The notes: generated from the sequence alone by a model not told the origin. A stretch of 10,062 nucleotides of DNA from Nitrososphaerales archaeon TH5895 (GCA_014523695.1 JAATVS010000472.1:1-10062); one strand, 5' to 3'; positions 1 to 6,635 are shown, counted from the first letter of the stretch. Program-made: numbers and translations.

Positions 1-645
1 GTCAAAGAGCACTTTGTCCTACGCGTTCCTTCCAACCTGAATCTCGCCGGGGCCGCTCCTCTCTTATGCGCCGGAATCACAACATATTCACCCATGCGGC
101 ATTGGGGCGTCACTCAGAGCAAGAAGGTCGGTGTCGTAGGTCTCGGCGGATTGGGTCATATGGCGGTAAAGTTTGGTCATGCGTTCGGAGCCCCTGTTGT
201 AGTCTTCACCACCTCGCCTAACAAAAAAGAAGACGCGCTACGCCTCGGTGCAGATGAGGTGGTTATTTCGCGAAATATTGATGAGATGAACAAACACGTG
301 AACAGTTTCGACTTTATCCTCGACGCTGTCTCTGCTGAGCACGACATTAACTCATACCTACGATTACTCCACCGAGATGGTAACATGACCCTAGTTGGCA
401 AACCAGACAAGCCTCATGCCGTAGCACCCGTGAGTCTTACATTCAATCGACGTAGTCTCTCTGGCTCTAACATTGGAGGTATCGCCGAGACTCAGGAGAT
501 GCTCGACTTTTGCGGCAGACATAGCATCACTTCCGACGTTGAAGTCATTCCAATCCAGAAGGTCAACGAGGCTTACGAGAGACTCTCCAGTGCCGATGTA
601 AAGTATCGCTTCTCCATTGATATGGCTTCTCTCAAATTACAGTAA
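1..645 (+). CDS. Zinc-dependent NAD(P) alcohol dehydrogenase, cinnamyl-alcohol/YahK type (5'-truncated by window edge)
   Basis: The frame is open from base 1, so the start and about the first 135 residues of a roughly 350-residue family lie outside the window; the ATG at 94 is internal. Visible are the LLCAGITTYSP segment, whose Cys is the usual catalytic-zinc ligand, the Rossmann motif GLGGLGHMAVK, then FTTSPNKKEDALRLGADEVV, where the Ser-x-Asn-Lys-Lys stretch after the second strand is typical of NADP-preferring members. The C-terminal half of the cofactor domain runs to TAA. Family knowledge: medium-chain dehydrogenases of this group reduce aldehydes to alcohols in the cytosol. The physiological substrate cannot be read from sequence. 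G+C is near 50%, well above the AT-rich neighbours, and the protein looks very bacterial, which suggests horizontal transfer. Family assignment is secure; substrate is not. Confidence 0.93.
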   Translation, partial: VKEHFVLRVPSNLNLAGAAPLLCAGITTYSPMRHWGVTQSKKVGVVGLGGLGHMAVKFGHAFGAPVVVFTTSPNKKEDALRLGADEVVISRNIDEMNKHVNSFDFILDAVSAEHDINSYLRLLHRDGNMTLVGKPDKPHAVAPVSLTFNRRSLSGSNIGGIAETQEMLDFCGRHSITSDVEVIPIQKVNEAYERLSSADVKYRFSIDMASLKLQ

Positions 646-695
646 CACCGACTGACAAATTCGAAAATAAGTGTTGGTATTGGTATTCCCATCCG

Positions 696-715
696 TAGCC
701 TGCAACAGCAGGTTA
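696..715 (+). terminator. Hairpin downstream of the ADH gene, possible terminator
   Basis: An eight-pair stem with one G-T pair (TAGCCTGC / GCAGGTTA) and an AACA tetraloop begins 50 bases after the ADH stop. There is no clear T-tract after it, so termination is only a possibility. A second inverted repeat, TATCATT / AATGATA, with the T-rich loop TTTTCACG, follows at 772-793. Apart from these hairpins I see no gene in 646-931. Confidence 0.35.
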
Positions 716-931
716 TAATGGTCTATGATTGTTAAGGATTCCTTTCCTTTTACACGTTACTAGTTAGAAGGTATCATTTTTTCACGAATGATATCGCTTG
801 TGATATATTCTATTAAAAGTGTAAAATATAATATCCGTTACTCAGATAGGCTAGATATTTAAGTTTCAGCTAAGCTAGATTAGCAGAAATACTAGACTGC
901 ATATAGGGCAAGCTGGAGGTTAGTCAATGTT

Positions 932-1197
932 ATGAATAGGCATCATGAGCAGCAGGAATATCATCATCACAAAATCACATCACCACTACAGCAATCGGAT
1001 TTTACTGGAGTCAGGTAAAGAAGTAGGACAGTTTATATTTCTAATCACTGAAAGACATAAGGTCCCCACAGACTGCCAGTAAATACCGGGTTAACTTCAA
1101 CCGATTTCTAGACTACATACAAATACATGACTTGGATGTCTTTCTGGACCTAGGTAAGCCTGACTGGCTTTATTCTGGATACTGTAGCAGAAGATAA
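932..1197 (+). pseudogene. Decayed N-terminal fragment of an archaeal tyrosine recombinase/integrase
   Basis: From 1045 to the stop at 1195-1197 the frame reads SLKDIRSPQTASKYR, then VNFNRFLDYIQIHDLDVFLD and LGKPDWL. This resembles the N-terminal SAM-like core-binding domain of thaumarchaeal phage-type integrases (SP-T---Y---F-RFL-yi-i-DLd-LLd). No start codon exists in this frame. A 28-codon ORF from the ATG at 932 and the segment SGKEVGQFIF in a third frame may be its shifted N-terminus. Another open stretch at 1154-1285 in a different frame may be downstream debris. The catalytic Arg-His-Arg-Tyr domain is absent, so it cannot be active. The resemblance is judged by eye only. Confidence 0.45.
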
Positions 1198-1325
1198 GGG
1201 TCTATCCATAGAAGACGAATATGAAAAGTATGACCCAGAGCCAACGAAAATGAGTGGAAAAAGGCCCAAGGTGCTACAATCATAGACTCGAGGATAGAAC
1301 TAACAGGAAACTTGTCAGATTAGTT

Positions 1326-1352
1326 AAAAAGATTCTAATAGATTTTTCTATT
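1326..1352 (-). terminator. Hairpin plus T-tract terminator of the VOC gene
   Basis: Read on the minus strand, the perfect 6-bp stem AATAGA-AAAA-TCTATT overlaps the VOC stop codon (1337-1352). A run of five T follows (complement of 1326-1330). Archaeal termination depends mainly on T-tracts, so this is a good 3' end for the VOC transcript. Confidence 0.6.
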
Positions 1353-1815
1353 GCTGACCCTGTCCCTTCGCTTGTTTTTTCATATGGTCATCCATTCGCT
1401 TAGTAATTTCTTCTTTCGATAAATCTTCTTTGTGAGTAGCAATCCACCAATGGTTTCCAAATGGGTCCTTCACACCTGCGCTCCGGTCACCGTAGAACTG
1501 ATCGGCTGGCTGCATGGTAGACGTCGCCCCCGCATTCAGTGCTCGTTGATAAATAGCATCACAATTTTCTACATACAAATGGATCCCAGCTGTCATAGGT
1601 TTGTGTTCTTCACCCATTGCCTCCGATAACATGATTACAGAATCACCAAGTCTAATTTCCGCATGGCCGACACTACCATCAGGCATAGAGTAACGGTCAG
1701 TTTCCTTTGCATCAAACGCTTTTTTGACAAAGTCGATTAGCTTATCTGCACCTTGAACCAGAAGATAGGGCGTAACTGTATGATAGCCATCTGGAATCGA
1801 TTTGACAGATGTCAT
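1348..1815 (-). CDS. VOC-superfamily protein, PhnB/glyoxalase-bleomycin-resistance-like
   Basis: The 155-residue protein starts at ATG 1815 with DGYHTVTPYLLVQGADKLI, followed by AFDAKETDRYSMPDGSVGHAEIRLGD and ending the domain with DRSAGVKDPFGNHWWIATHKED. This is the classic layout of the COG2764 (PhnB-like) branch of the vicinal oxygen chelate fold: two beta-alpha-beta-beta-beta modules of about 60 residues each. His51 (in GHAEIR) and His79 (in GIHLYV) are possible metal ligands by position. The charged tail from about residue 130 (KEEITKRMDDHMKKQ) lies outside the core domain. Cytosolic; no signal peptide. Members include glyoxalase-, dioxygenase- and drug-binding proteins, and PhnB itself has no settled activity, so no reaction is assigned. 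It stands alone as a single-gene unit with its own terminator. Confidence 0.9.
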   Translation of the reverse strand: MTSVKSIPDGYHTVTPYLLVQGADKLIDFVKKAFDAKETDRYSMPDGSVGHAEIRLGDSVIMLSEAMGEEHKPMTAGIHLYVENCDAIYQRALNAGATSTMQPADQFYGDRSAGVKDPFGNHWWIATHKEDLSKEEITKRMDDHMKKQAKGQGQQ

Positions 1816-1829
1816 TGCACACTAGTTTC

Positions 1830-1842
1830 GAATCTATGATTC
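1830..1842 (-). promoter_or_regulatory. Inverted repeat in the VOC promoter, possible operator
   Basis: GAATC-TAT-GATTC is a perfect 5-3-5 inverted repeat lying 15-27 bases before the VOC start codon. A weak TATA-like CCATAAGA lies just upstream on the minus strand, centred about 31 bases before the ATG. A repressor bound here would block initiation. This is inferred from position and symmetry only. Confidence 0.3.
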
Positions 1843-1927
1843 TTATGGATTACGATCAAAGCAGAGGAAACGCTACTTTCATTACAGGCTTAACGGCTTG
1901 AAGGACTTGATACCAATAAACGTGAAA

Positions 1928-1999
1928 ATGAATAGGATTCATATTTGACGAATGAGAGTATGAATAGTTTGTATTCATTCATGCATTAAGTTATGAATA
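1928..1999. repeat. Three phased ATGAAT motifs, two of them palindromic
   Basis: ATGAAT-AGG-ATTCAT lies at 1928-1942 and ATGAATA-GTTTG-TATTCAT at 1960-1978. A half site ATGAATA is at 1993-1999. The motif starts are 32 and 33 bases apart, close to three helical turns, so bound proteins would face the same side of the DNA. The cluster is 113-184 bases upstream of the VOC start. Function is unknown. Confidence 0.4.
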
Positions 2000-2073
2000 C
2001 TCTAGAATGGCGAGAAGCAAAATACTGGAGATATTCAGTGAGATGGCAGTAACCTAAAAACTTGTTAGACTGA

Positions 2074-2220
2074 AGTACCATACATGATTACGAGCTCGAG
2101 CATTTGAGCAATAAAGTCGAACAGAGATTACAATGGCGCAGGGATAAAGTTGGAGAACTATGTGTTAAAGGATATAACACCCTACGTCTAATTTCTGTCC
2201 TCGCTTTTAGTATTTCATAG
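2074..2220 (+). pseudogene. Remnant of a thaumarchaeal helix-turn-helix DNA-binding protein
   Basis: The open frame has no usable start codon and reads ELEHLSNKVEQRLQWRRDKV, then GELCVKGYNTLRLISVLAFS before TAG at 2218. The EQRLQWRRDKV-EL--KGY block followed by a helix-like stretch resembles an abundant group of Nitrososphaerales HTH proteins (RR-KV-EL--kGys--eIa--L-vs). The recognition helix and everything after it are missing. A 16-codon ORF from ATG 2007 (MARSKILEIFSEMAVT) in another frame may be unrelated or part of the same wreck. Family recall is by eye; the protein is clearly incomplete. Confidence 0.4.
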
Positions 2221-2339
2221 TTAACATCTGAGACAACCATAGGTTACGAGATCTTTAGGCTGATATGACGAAGTTTTGAGTAGTGTCGTGTATGCCCAAT
2301 GATCAATAAGAAAGGAAATTGAATCGTACAATATCTAAG

Positions 2340-2447
2340 CTACCATTTAAACAAGTTTAAAGTCTTCAAAGCCCCCACTGAGCTCAATGCGCTTTCTTGA
2401 CGCTCTTTAATTTCGCGTTTTGCCACTCTGTGTATCTCATTTATAAG
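2340..2447 (-). pseudogene. Possible coding remnant on the minus strand
   Basis: A 35-codon open stretch without a start codon reads LINEIHRVAKREIKERQESA and then LSSVGALKTLNLFKW. It is strongly charged and helix-like, unlike random AT-rich translation. Just upstream, in another frame, the minus strand reads PQEWARNLGLAYK and then stops, so one frameshift could join the two. I do not recognise a family. It may also be chance. Confidence 0.22.
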
Positions 2448-2503
2448 CTAGCCCCAAGTTTCTGGCCCACTCTTGAGGGGTAACAAATTCCTAACAAAAG
2501 GAA

Positions 2504-2512
2504 GGGATAAAT
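2504..2512 (+). promoter_or_regulatory. TATA-like element before the Cys/His-cluster gene
   Basis: GATAAATGA is centred about 28 bases before the ATG at 2536, the spacing expected for an archaeal leaderless transcript. There is no Shine-Dalgarno sequence at that start. The match to the TTTAWATA consensus is only moderate. Confidence 0.3.
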
Positions 2513-2535
2513 GATTCTGCCTCCTTGATACTGTG

Positions 2536-2979
2536 ATGAAGAGGGCTGAGACAATTAAGAAGCAAGAAATACCTTTATCATTTCATCCAAAATTGAGCCT
2601 TAAAGAAATCTGTCCTGTTTGGTCTTTCAAACTTCGGTCTGGATTTGATGAACAAGATGTGAAGACTCTCGTTCATGATTCAAAATACTGTATTGTCGGT
2701 GAAGCATGGGGATATACAGGTAGACAGGCAGGATACTATATAGCTATTTTAGTTCCATTTGTAGGATGCTGGGAATGTGTGAAATTGGGAAGAGAAATGG
2801 GGAAGATTGCTAAGGAATCCGGCCCCTTCACAGCTCCAGATCATCTTCAACCAACGATTTGCTATTTTGTTGAACATTGGAATTTGAAGCATTCAACAAT
2901 ATCCGGGAAACCAAGACTTGTAGAGATCTGGAAAAACTTGTTGAACCTTGATCTTAATTACAATGGCAAAAAGGGGTAA
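2536..2979 (+). CDS. Hypothetical protein with a CxxC...HxxxxH cluster
   Basis: I do not recognise this protein. It is 147 residues from ATG 2536; a GTG immediately before (2533) would add one residue. Numbering from that GTG, the central block Y52-C-I-V-G-E-A-W-G-Y is followed by a short hydrophobic run YYIAILVPFVG, then C79-W-E-C82, and later FVEH115WNLKH120. Cys53, Cys79, Cys82, Cys110, His115 and His120 could form a zinc site; CxxC plus HxxxxH is the most likely set. I have a vague memory of thaumarchaeal proteins sharing a CIVGEA-G...C--C...HW---H layout, but no named family. The hydrophobic run (about 11 residues) is too short for a membrane helix. The gene stands alone and converges on the exported-protein gene to its right. 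Confidence 0.75.
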   Translation: MKRAETIKKQEIPLSFHPKLSLKEICPVWSFKLRSGFDEQDVKTLVHDSKYCIVGEAWGYTGRQAGYYIAILVPFVGCWECVKLGREMGKIAKESGPFTAPDHLQPTICYFVEHWNLKHSTISGKPRLVEIWKNLLNLDLNYNGKKG

Positions 2980-3104
2980 AGCCTTCCTAGCCCATAGCTG
3001 GAAATGGCCCCTACCATACAATAGACATCCCTCGTGTTACATAGAAACGATCTCATTTTGTCACCCTAAATCGAAATCTCATGCTGAACTCTGCAAATTA
3101 TCGA

Positions 3105-3797
3105 TTATGTACTTGGTTTACTCGTTACGTTGACCAAGAAATTGTAGATTACATATCCGCCTACATCTTCGTCCGCGCTAGTCGGATCCCAGGTAGCAGC
3201 GGATAAAAGCGCGTATATTCCATCATCTAGCGTTACCTGAAATGTGCTAGTATAATTTTCCGCAGCATCCAGGACTGCTACTGGTGTATTGTCTAGAGTG
3301 TAAGCGGACACATCTAGACTGTTAGGTGGTAACGTTCTAGGTGTTCCTGTTATCGCGAATTGAACGCATGAATCTTTGTTCAGATTTACGATATTTGAGG
3401 GTAGATTTGCTGTATTATTTGTAGGAGGGGGTTGAAGCTCACTGATTGTCTCCCCTTCTCTGTAATTTGACTCAGATAATTCGCCTTCATACTCATTACC
3501 TTTATAGATCAATGTAATTTCGGGGGGCAGCACGTTAAGCACCATACTACGATTCGTTCGACTGATATCTTCAGCATCATCACAGTTCGTTTGGCCGCTG
3601 TTGTGACGGGCTTGGGATTGTGATTCTAATTCACTCATATTTTCATCTGATACTGTTTCTGCATCTCCTTGAGTTTGTTGTGCAATAACCGTCATCACAA
3701 TAGGTAGTCCAATTGCCATAGATGTCAAGAGCGAAAGTAGTATTCCAACGAACAATTGCTGTAAAGATTGCTGATTCAAAAATAACAAGTTGGACAT
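3105..3797 (-). CDS. Exported or membrane-anchored hypothetical protein
   Basis: The 230-residue protein has one N-terminal hydrophobic segment (about residues 14-40, LFVGILLSLLTSMAIGLPIV) that serves as signal peptide or membrane anchor. An acidic, Ser/Gln-rich linker (about 42-82) follows, then an extracellular beta-rich domain (about 88-226). That domain contains IYKGNEYEGELSESNYREGE and VAVLDAAENYTSTFQVTLDD, ending in GGYVIYNFLVNV. Asn-x-Ser/Thr sequons occur at N82, N127, N181 and N223, consistent with archaeal surface N-glycosylation. Only two Cys, C72 and C144, are outside the anchor and could pair. I know no named family; the domain has the look of an immunoglobulin-like surface fold, which is inference. 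The ATG at 3797 is supported by a TATA element 24 bases upstream. Confidence 0.85.
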   Translation of the reverse strand: MSNLLFLNQQSLQQLFVGILLSLLTSMAIGLPIVMTVIAQQTQGDAETVSDENMSELESQSQARHNSGQTNCDDAEDISRTNRSMVLNVLPPEITLIYKGNEYEGELSESNYREGETISELQPPPTNNTANLPSNIVNLNKDSCVQFAITGTPRTLPPNSLDVSAYTLDNTPVAVLDAAENYTSTFQVTLDDGIYALLSAATWDPTSADEDVGGYVIYNFLVNVTSKPST

Positions 3798-3815
3798 GTG
3801 TTAATCATCTGCATT

Positions 3816-3826
3816 CAATATATTAA
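3816..3826 (-). promoter_or_regulatory. TATA box giving a leaderless transcript of the exported protein
   Basis: Read on the minus strand, TTAATATATTG is centred about 24 bases before the ATG at 3797. Archaeal transcription starts about 25 bases downstream of the TATA centre, so the mRNA should begin at or next to the start codon. Confidence 0.6.
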
Positions 3827-4028
3827 CTTATTATTCAAGAAGATTTATGAATAAAGTGGTTTGGCGGACCTTATTCACATACTGATATGTATCTCTAGTG
3901 ATATTTATTTAGTTTCACGCCTAGGACTTGAATACTTCAACTAGTAACAAAATGGTACTCTCAAAGGTTGGATTACTTGGGCCTTCCTCCTATGGTTTGC
4001 GATTTTATCCTGCTATGTGCTTCGACAT

Positions 4029-4111
4029 CAATCGAGAATCAATAATGGATTGAATGCGCCCCAAATACTGAGATTTCGCATCGGGTATTGAGAAATCAAT
4101 AATCTCGATTG
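4029..4111. repeat. Composite inverted and direct repeat in the 3798-4538 gap
   Basis: The outer arms CAATCGAGA (4029-4037) and TCTCGATTG (4103-4111) are perfect 9-bp inverted repeats. Inside them the direct repeat AATCAATAAT occurs at 4037-4046 and 4094-4103. A further pair GATTTC (4072-4077) / GAAATC (4092-4097) can form an inner hairpin. The rest of 3798-4538 holds no gene I can support, apart from a palindrome ATTCAG-AA-CTGAAT at 4351-4364. Function is unknown; a protein-binding site, a small structured RNA or a mobile-element scar are all possible. Confidence 0.45.
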
Positions 4112-4538
4112 TAGTAGGAAGACCGAAAAGATTGGAGCGAATTGGTCAACCTAATCCACTATAGAATTAGAGACTAAAGTTTTGTAGCCATAGTTTAGAC
4201 CTACTAATTCCAGACCTGATGGGTTTATTAATATTAAATTTTTTGGTTGTCGTCTATCCTGGGAATATGTCAACTGCCTCACCATTGTAATGATATACAA
4301 TCCAATCTCCACCTGAAATTATCAAAACCATTCTAACAGATAAGCTGCTTATTCAGAACTGAATAGTTTAATCCTTCTTTCTCGAGTGCGTCTTGTCCAC
4401 CAGTCACTCTTGCTTAGGTTACTTTAGATGGTGACCTACTTAAATTCGGATAGAATTCTTTTATGGGTTCAACTCCATAGTGCATCATACCCCCACATAT
4501 TGCAAATGAATAATTACTGAGTAAGTATATTTCTAGGT

Positions 4539-5300
4539 GTGGTCAATATTGGCCTTATCCAATTGCGGCAATACGATAGACTTAGTGCCGCTTCGAGAGA
4601 TGAGCTGATATTAGAGCATTTCAAAAGGCTCTTTCATAAAGCATCTCACAATTATGGTTCCAAAATAGATCTCGTCTGCCTGCCTGAGCTATGGTACACT
4701 AAAATAGTAAGAGATTTTGAAAGGGAGTTCAAAGTCATCCTCAATGTAGCTAGGGAATATGATTTCACGGTGATACCTGGGGCATTCAAGGAAAAGATTT
4801 CCGACGACACTTACGTTTCGTGTCCAGTTGTTACCCCAAATGGAAGCGTACTAAGAAGGCAATTCAAAATCCATTTATTTGGCATTCAAAGAAGGAGGTT
4901 TAAACCGGGTTCAAAAATGGAGCTCTTTGATATTGGCAAACTTAAATTTAGTGTGGCTATTTGCTATGATTTAGTGTTTCCGGAGATAGCAAGATCTGCC
5001 GCACGACAGGGTGCAGATTTACTTTTCTTTCCGTCGAAGATACCAAAAAAAGGTATTAGTCCTTGGCATTTGTATTTGCAGGTACGATCTCTAGAAAATA
5101 GAATTCCAGTGGTAGCTTCGAACGTGTGCGGAGGATTATTTGGTGGAAGGAGCATGATAGTGGATCTCAAGTATGACAAGAGCACAGATATTGCGATCCC
5201 TAAAATTAAGACTGCAGCATCTGTCAAAGAGCAAATAATAATTGTAGATATCGACCTAAAGAGATCAAGACAAATACGTCAAAGGAGATTTGCTGATTGA
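4539..5300 (+). CDS. Carbon-nitrogen hydrolase (nitrilase superfamily)
   Basis: The 253-residue protein carries the complete Glu-Lys-Cys triad: E50 in LVCLPELWYT, K110 in RQFKIHLFG and C142 in VAICYDLVFPE. The KIHLF and CYDxxFPE contexts are classic for the superfamily, as are the length and the later ARQGADLLFFPSK and VRSLENRIPVVASNVCG blocks. Such enzymes hydrolyse amides (or nitriles) through a Cys thioester in the cytosol. The substrate cannot be inferred; a predicted amidase or omega-amidase-like role is the safest description. The start is GTG at 4539, giving MVNIGLIQL, the usual first beta strand; no ATG is available nearby. A TATA-like AATAATTAC about 26 bases upstream fits a leaderless mRNA. 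It is a single-gene unit, so context gives no substrate clue. Confidence 0.92.
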   Translation: MVNIGLIQLRQYDRLSAASRDELILEHFKRLFHKASHNYGSKIDLVCLPELWYTKIVRDFEREFKVILNVAREYDFTVIPGAFKEKISDDTYVSCPVVTPNGSVLRRQFKIHLFGIQRRRFKPGSKMELFDIGKLKFSVAICYDLVFPEIARSAARQGADLLFFPSKIPKKGISPWHLYLQVRSLENRIPVVASNVCGGLFGGRSMIVDLKYDKSTDIAIPKIKTAASVKEQIIIVDIDLKRSRQIRQRRFAD

Positions 5301-5627
5301 TTCAGGATTAGTTAAAGAATGGATGTAGGGTCGAAACGCAAATTGCTATCAGTGGTTTGTTTACAACGAGCTATGATTCTGTATTTCATCTCTAATCACA
5401 ATAATAGCATTTCGTACTCTATTCTCCGAAGCGGGAATTAGGCAACATGCAACAGGTGAAATAATAGTTAATTGGAATTATGAATTAGGATATCCATAAA
5501 TGCAGCTAAACCTTTCTAAAATTAGGTAGGCTCATACGGCAAACTTCTAATCTTACCTGTGTCATAAGGGGGGGCTGCTGCATCGATTAGCGTCATTCCA
5601 TCGGTCAGCCTCGCACTACACTTCACT

Positions 5628-5786
5628 ATGCTTAAATTTGATGATGTGTTAAGTGATGAATTGATTGCAATGATGATTAAACTTCAATATTGTGCATTAG
5701 TTTGTACTTCTTCTTCATTTATTGAAACACAATATGATACGTCACGTTACACAACATATCATGGAGTAAGTCAGCAAGACTTCTGA
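5628..5786 (+). CDS. Possible small ORF upstream of the response regulator
   Basis: A 52-codon ORF begins MLKFDDVLSDELIAMMIKLQ and ends YHGVSQQDF. Its third codon positions are mostly A or T, as expected for a gene in such a genome, but an ORF of this length is not rare by chance. Its stop overlaps a GAGGGCGG sequence (5785-5792) that could be the ribosome site of the response regulator 14 bases downstream, which would allow translational coupling. I do not recognise the product. The rest of 5301-5627 shows nothing I can name. Confidence 0.27.
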   Translation: MLKFDDVLSDELIAMMIKLQYCALVCTSSSFIETQYDTSRYTTYHGVSQQDF

Positions 5787-5800
5787 GGGCGGTCATTAAC

Positions 5801-6292
5801 TTGACAGACCGGGAGAACCAAGAAAGCCCAAATAAGGACAATGTAACAGGTGATTCGATTTCTAAATATCGTATAATGGTAGTAGATGACAATAAGGACA
5901 TTCTACGAATGCTAAAGATGGGGCTGGAGGGGAGTGGATTTTCGATAGATGCGTACTCTGACCCCTTTACAGTTCTTTCAGTTTTCAAGACTATTTACGG
6001 TAACAAGACTGAGACTCCTATTCGCATGCCATACGATCTCTTACTGATCGATGTAAAAATGCCCGAACTCAACGGCGTGGAAATGACAAAAGAAATCAAA
6101 AAACTAGCAGCGAATGCAAATGTAACCCCTCCACCAATTTGTTTCATTACCGCCTTCGACGAGTACTACGAGATCTTAAGGGACCTATTTCCGAATAATA
6201 AACATGATCCTGATATCTGTCTGATCCATAAGCCAATCGAGATTGAGAATCTCACGACAAGGTTGAAACATGAAATCGCCTTGCACAGGTAA
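5801..6292 (+). CDS. Receiver-only response regulator (CheY-like)
   Basis: After about 22 polar residues, the receiver domain runs from RIMVVDD to the C-terminus. The acidic pair is D29/D30 and the phosphoacceptor is D84 in LLLIDVKMPELNG. The conserved Thr is T117 (FITAFD), and K144 lies in LIHKPIEIENL. All catalytic residues of a phosphorylatable CheY-like domain are therefore present. About eight extra residues (GNKTETPI) precede the third strand. No output domain follows, so it must act through a partner or as a phosphorelay element for a histidine kinase not in this window. The frame has only TTG at 5801 as a start upstream of the domain; the ATG at 5876 would remove the first strand. GAGGGCGG lies 8 bases before the TTG. 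Role in a specific pathway is unknown. Confidence 0.92.
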   Translation: MTDRENQESPNKDNVTGDSISKYRIMVVDDNKDILRMLKMGLEGSGFSIDAYSDPFTVLSVFKTIYGNKTETPIRMPYDLLLIDVKMPELNGVEMTKEIKKLAANANVTPPPICFITAFDEYYEILRDLFPNNKHDPDICLIHKPIEIENLTTRLKHEIALHR

Positions 6293-6311
6293 CTGGAGAT
6301 TGTACTGATTG

Positions 6312-6503
6312 ATGAATTCCAGTGAGATTGGGAGTAATTTTAGCAATTCACCAATTTGCAAAAAATACGGATTGTATATGGCTAATGGGACCAGCCTGTC
6401 ACCTTTCTGCAAACCTCTATCTATAGAAGAACTGGTTAGCATTGGCAGATGCGCTCCGATCAGCAGCAACTATTTGGTCGTCGACGGCGTGGGGCGACAG
6501 TAA
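6312..6503 (+). CDS. Possible small Cys-containing protein after the response regulator
   Basis: The ORF begins 19 bases after the response regulator stop, with GGAG at 6295-6298 at a workable distance from TTG 6309 or ATG 6312. From the ATG it encodes 63 residues, including SPICKKYGLYMANGTSLSPF, then CKPLSIEELVSIGRCAPISS. Cys16, Cys33 and Cys47 could bind a metal. I do not recognise the family. Tight spacing suggests co-transcription with the regulator. The frame stays open beyond the TAA at 6501, so this may be the front half of a broken gene. An overlapping minus-strand ORF (6185-6469) looks like a shadow. Confidence 0.38.
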   Translation: MNSSEIGSNFSNSPICKKYGLYMANGTSLSPFCKPLSIEELVSIGRCAPISSNYLVVDGVGRQ

Positions 6504-6635
6504 TTGAAATCCTTACTGGAAAACGGAACTGATGCGCCCGCATTATTGAATAACCCCTTAAAACACGACAGTTTCGTTGTGCAATATGACACTATTACTT
6601 CCTTTAGTTCATTTGATGATGATTTATATGTCTAG
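6504..6635 (+). pseudogene. Continuation of the preceding frame beyond an in-frame TAA
   Basis: Immediately after the TAA at 6501-6503, the same frame runs 43 more sense codons from a TTG. It reads LKSLLENGTDAPALLNNPLK and then HDSFVVQYDTITSFSSFDDD before TAG at 6633. Together the two parts would give a protein of about 107 residues interrupted by one stop. Either the gene has a nonsense mutation or two tiny ORFs are fused by chance. The remaining stretch to 6699 holds nothing identifiable. Confidence 0.27.

Noticed and set aside
2948..3133. 61-codon ORF between the convergent genes
   Set aside because: It overlaps the ends of two better-supported genes and its translation has no protein-like features.
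3952..4053. 33-codon ORF starting MVLSKVGLLGPSSYG
   Set aside because: Short, no ribosome site, and it runs into the composite repeat; no support beyond an open frame.
4462..4479. TATGG-GTTCAACT-CCATA resembles a tRNA T-arm
   Set aside because: The loop is one base too long, and no matching acceptor, D-arm or anticodon arm could be built around it.
4428..4520. 30-codon ORF just before the nitrilase gene
   Set aside because: Length is expected by chance and there is no motif or start signal.
5646..5680. RTGATGA-like boxes suggesting a C/D box guide RNA
   Set aside because: No correctly spaced CTGA D box or terminal stem was found.
6185..6469. 94-codon minus-strand ORF
   Set aside because: It overlaps the end of the response regulator and the plus-strand ORF in tight spacing behind it; it looks like a shadow.
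6501..6503. Programmed stop-codon readthrough or pyrrolysine
   Set aside because: The stop is TAA, not TAG, and no structure typical of recoding is visible; a mutation or chance is simpler.
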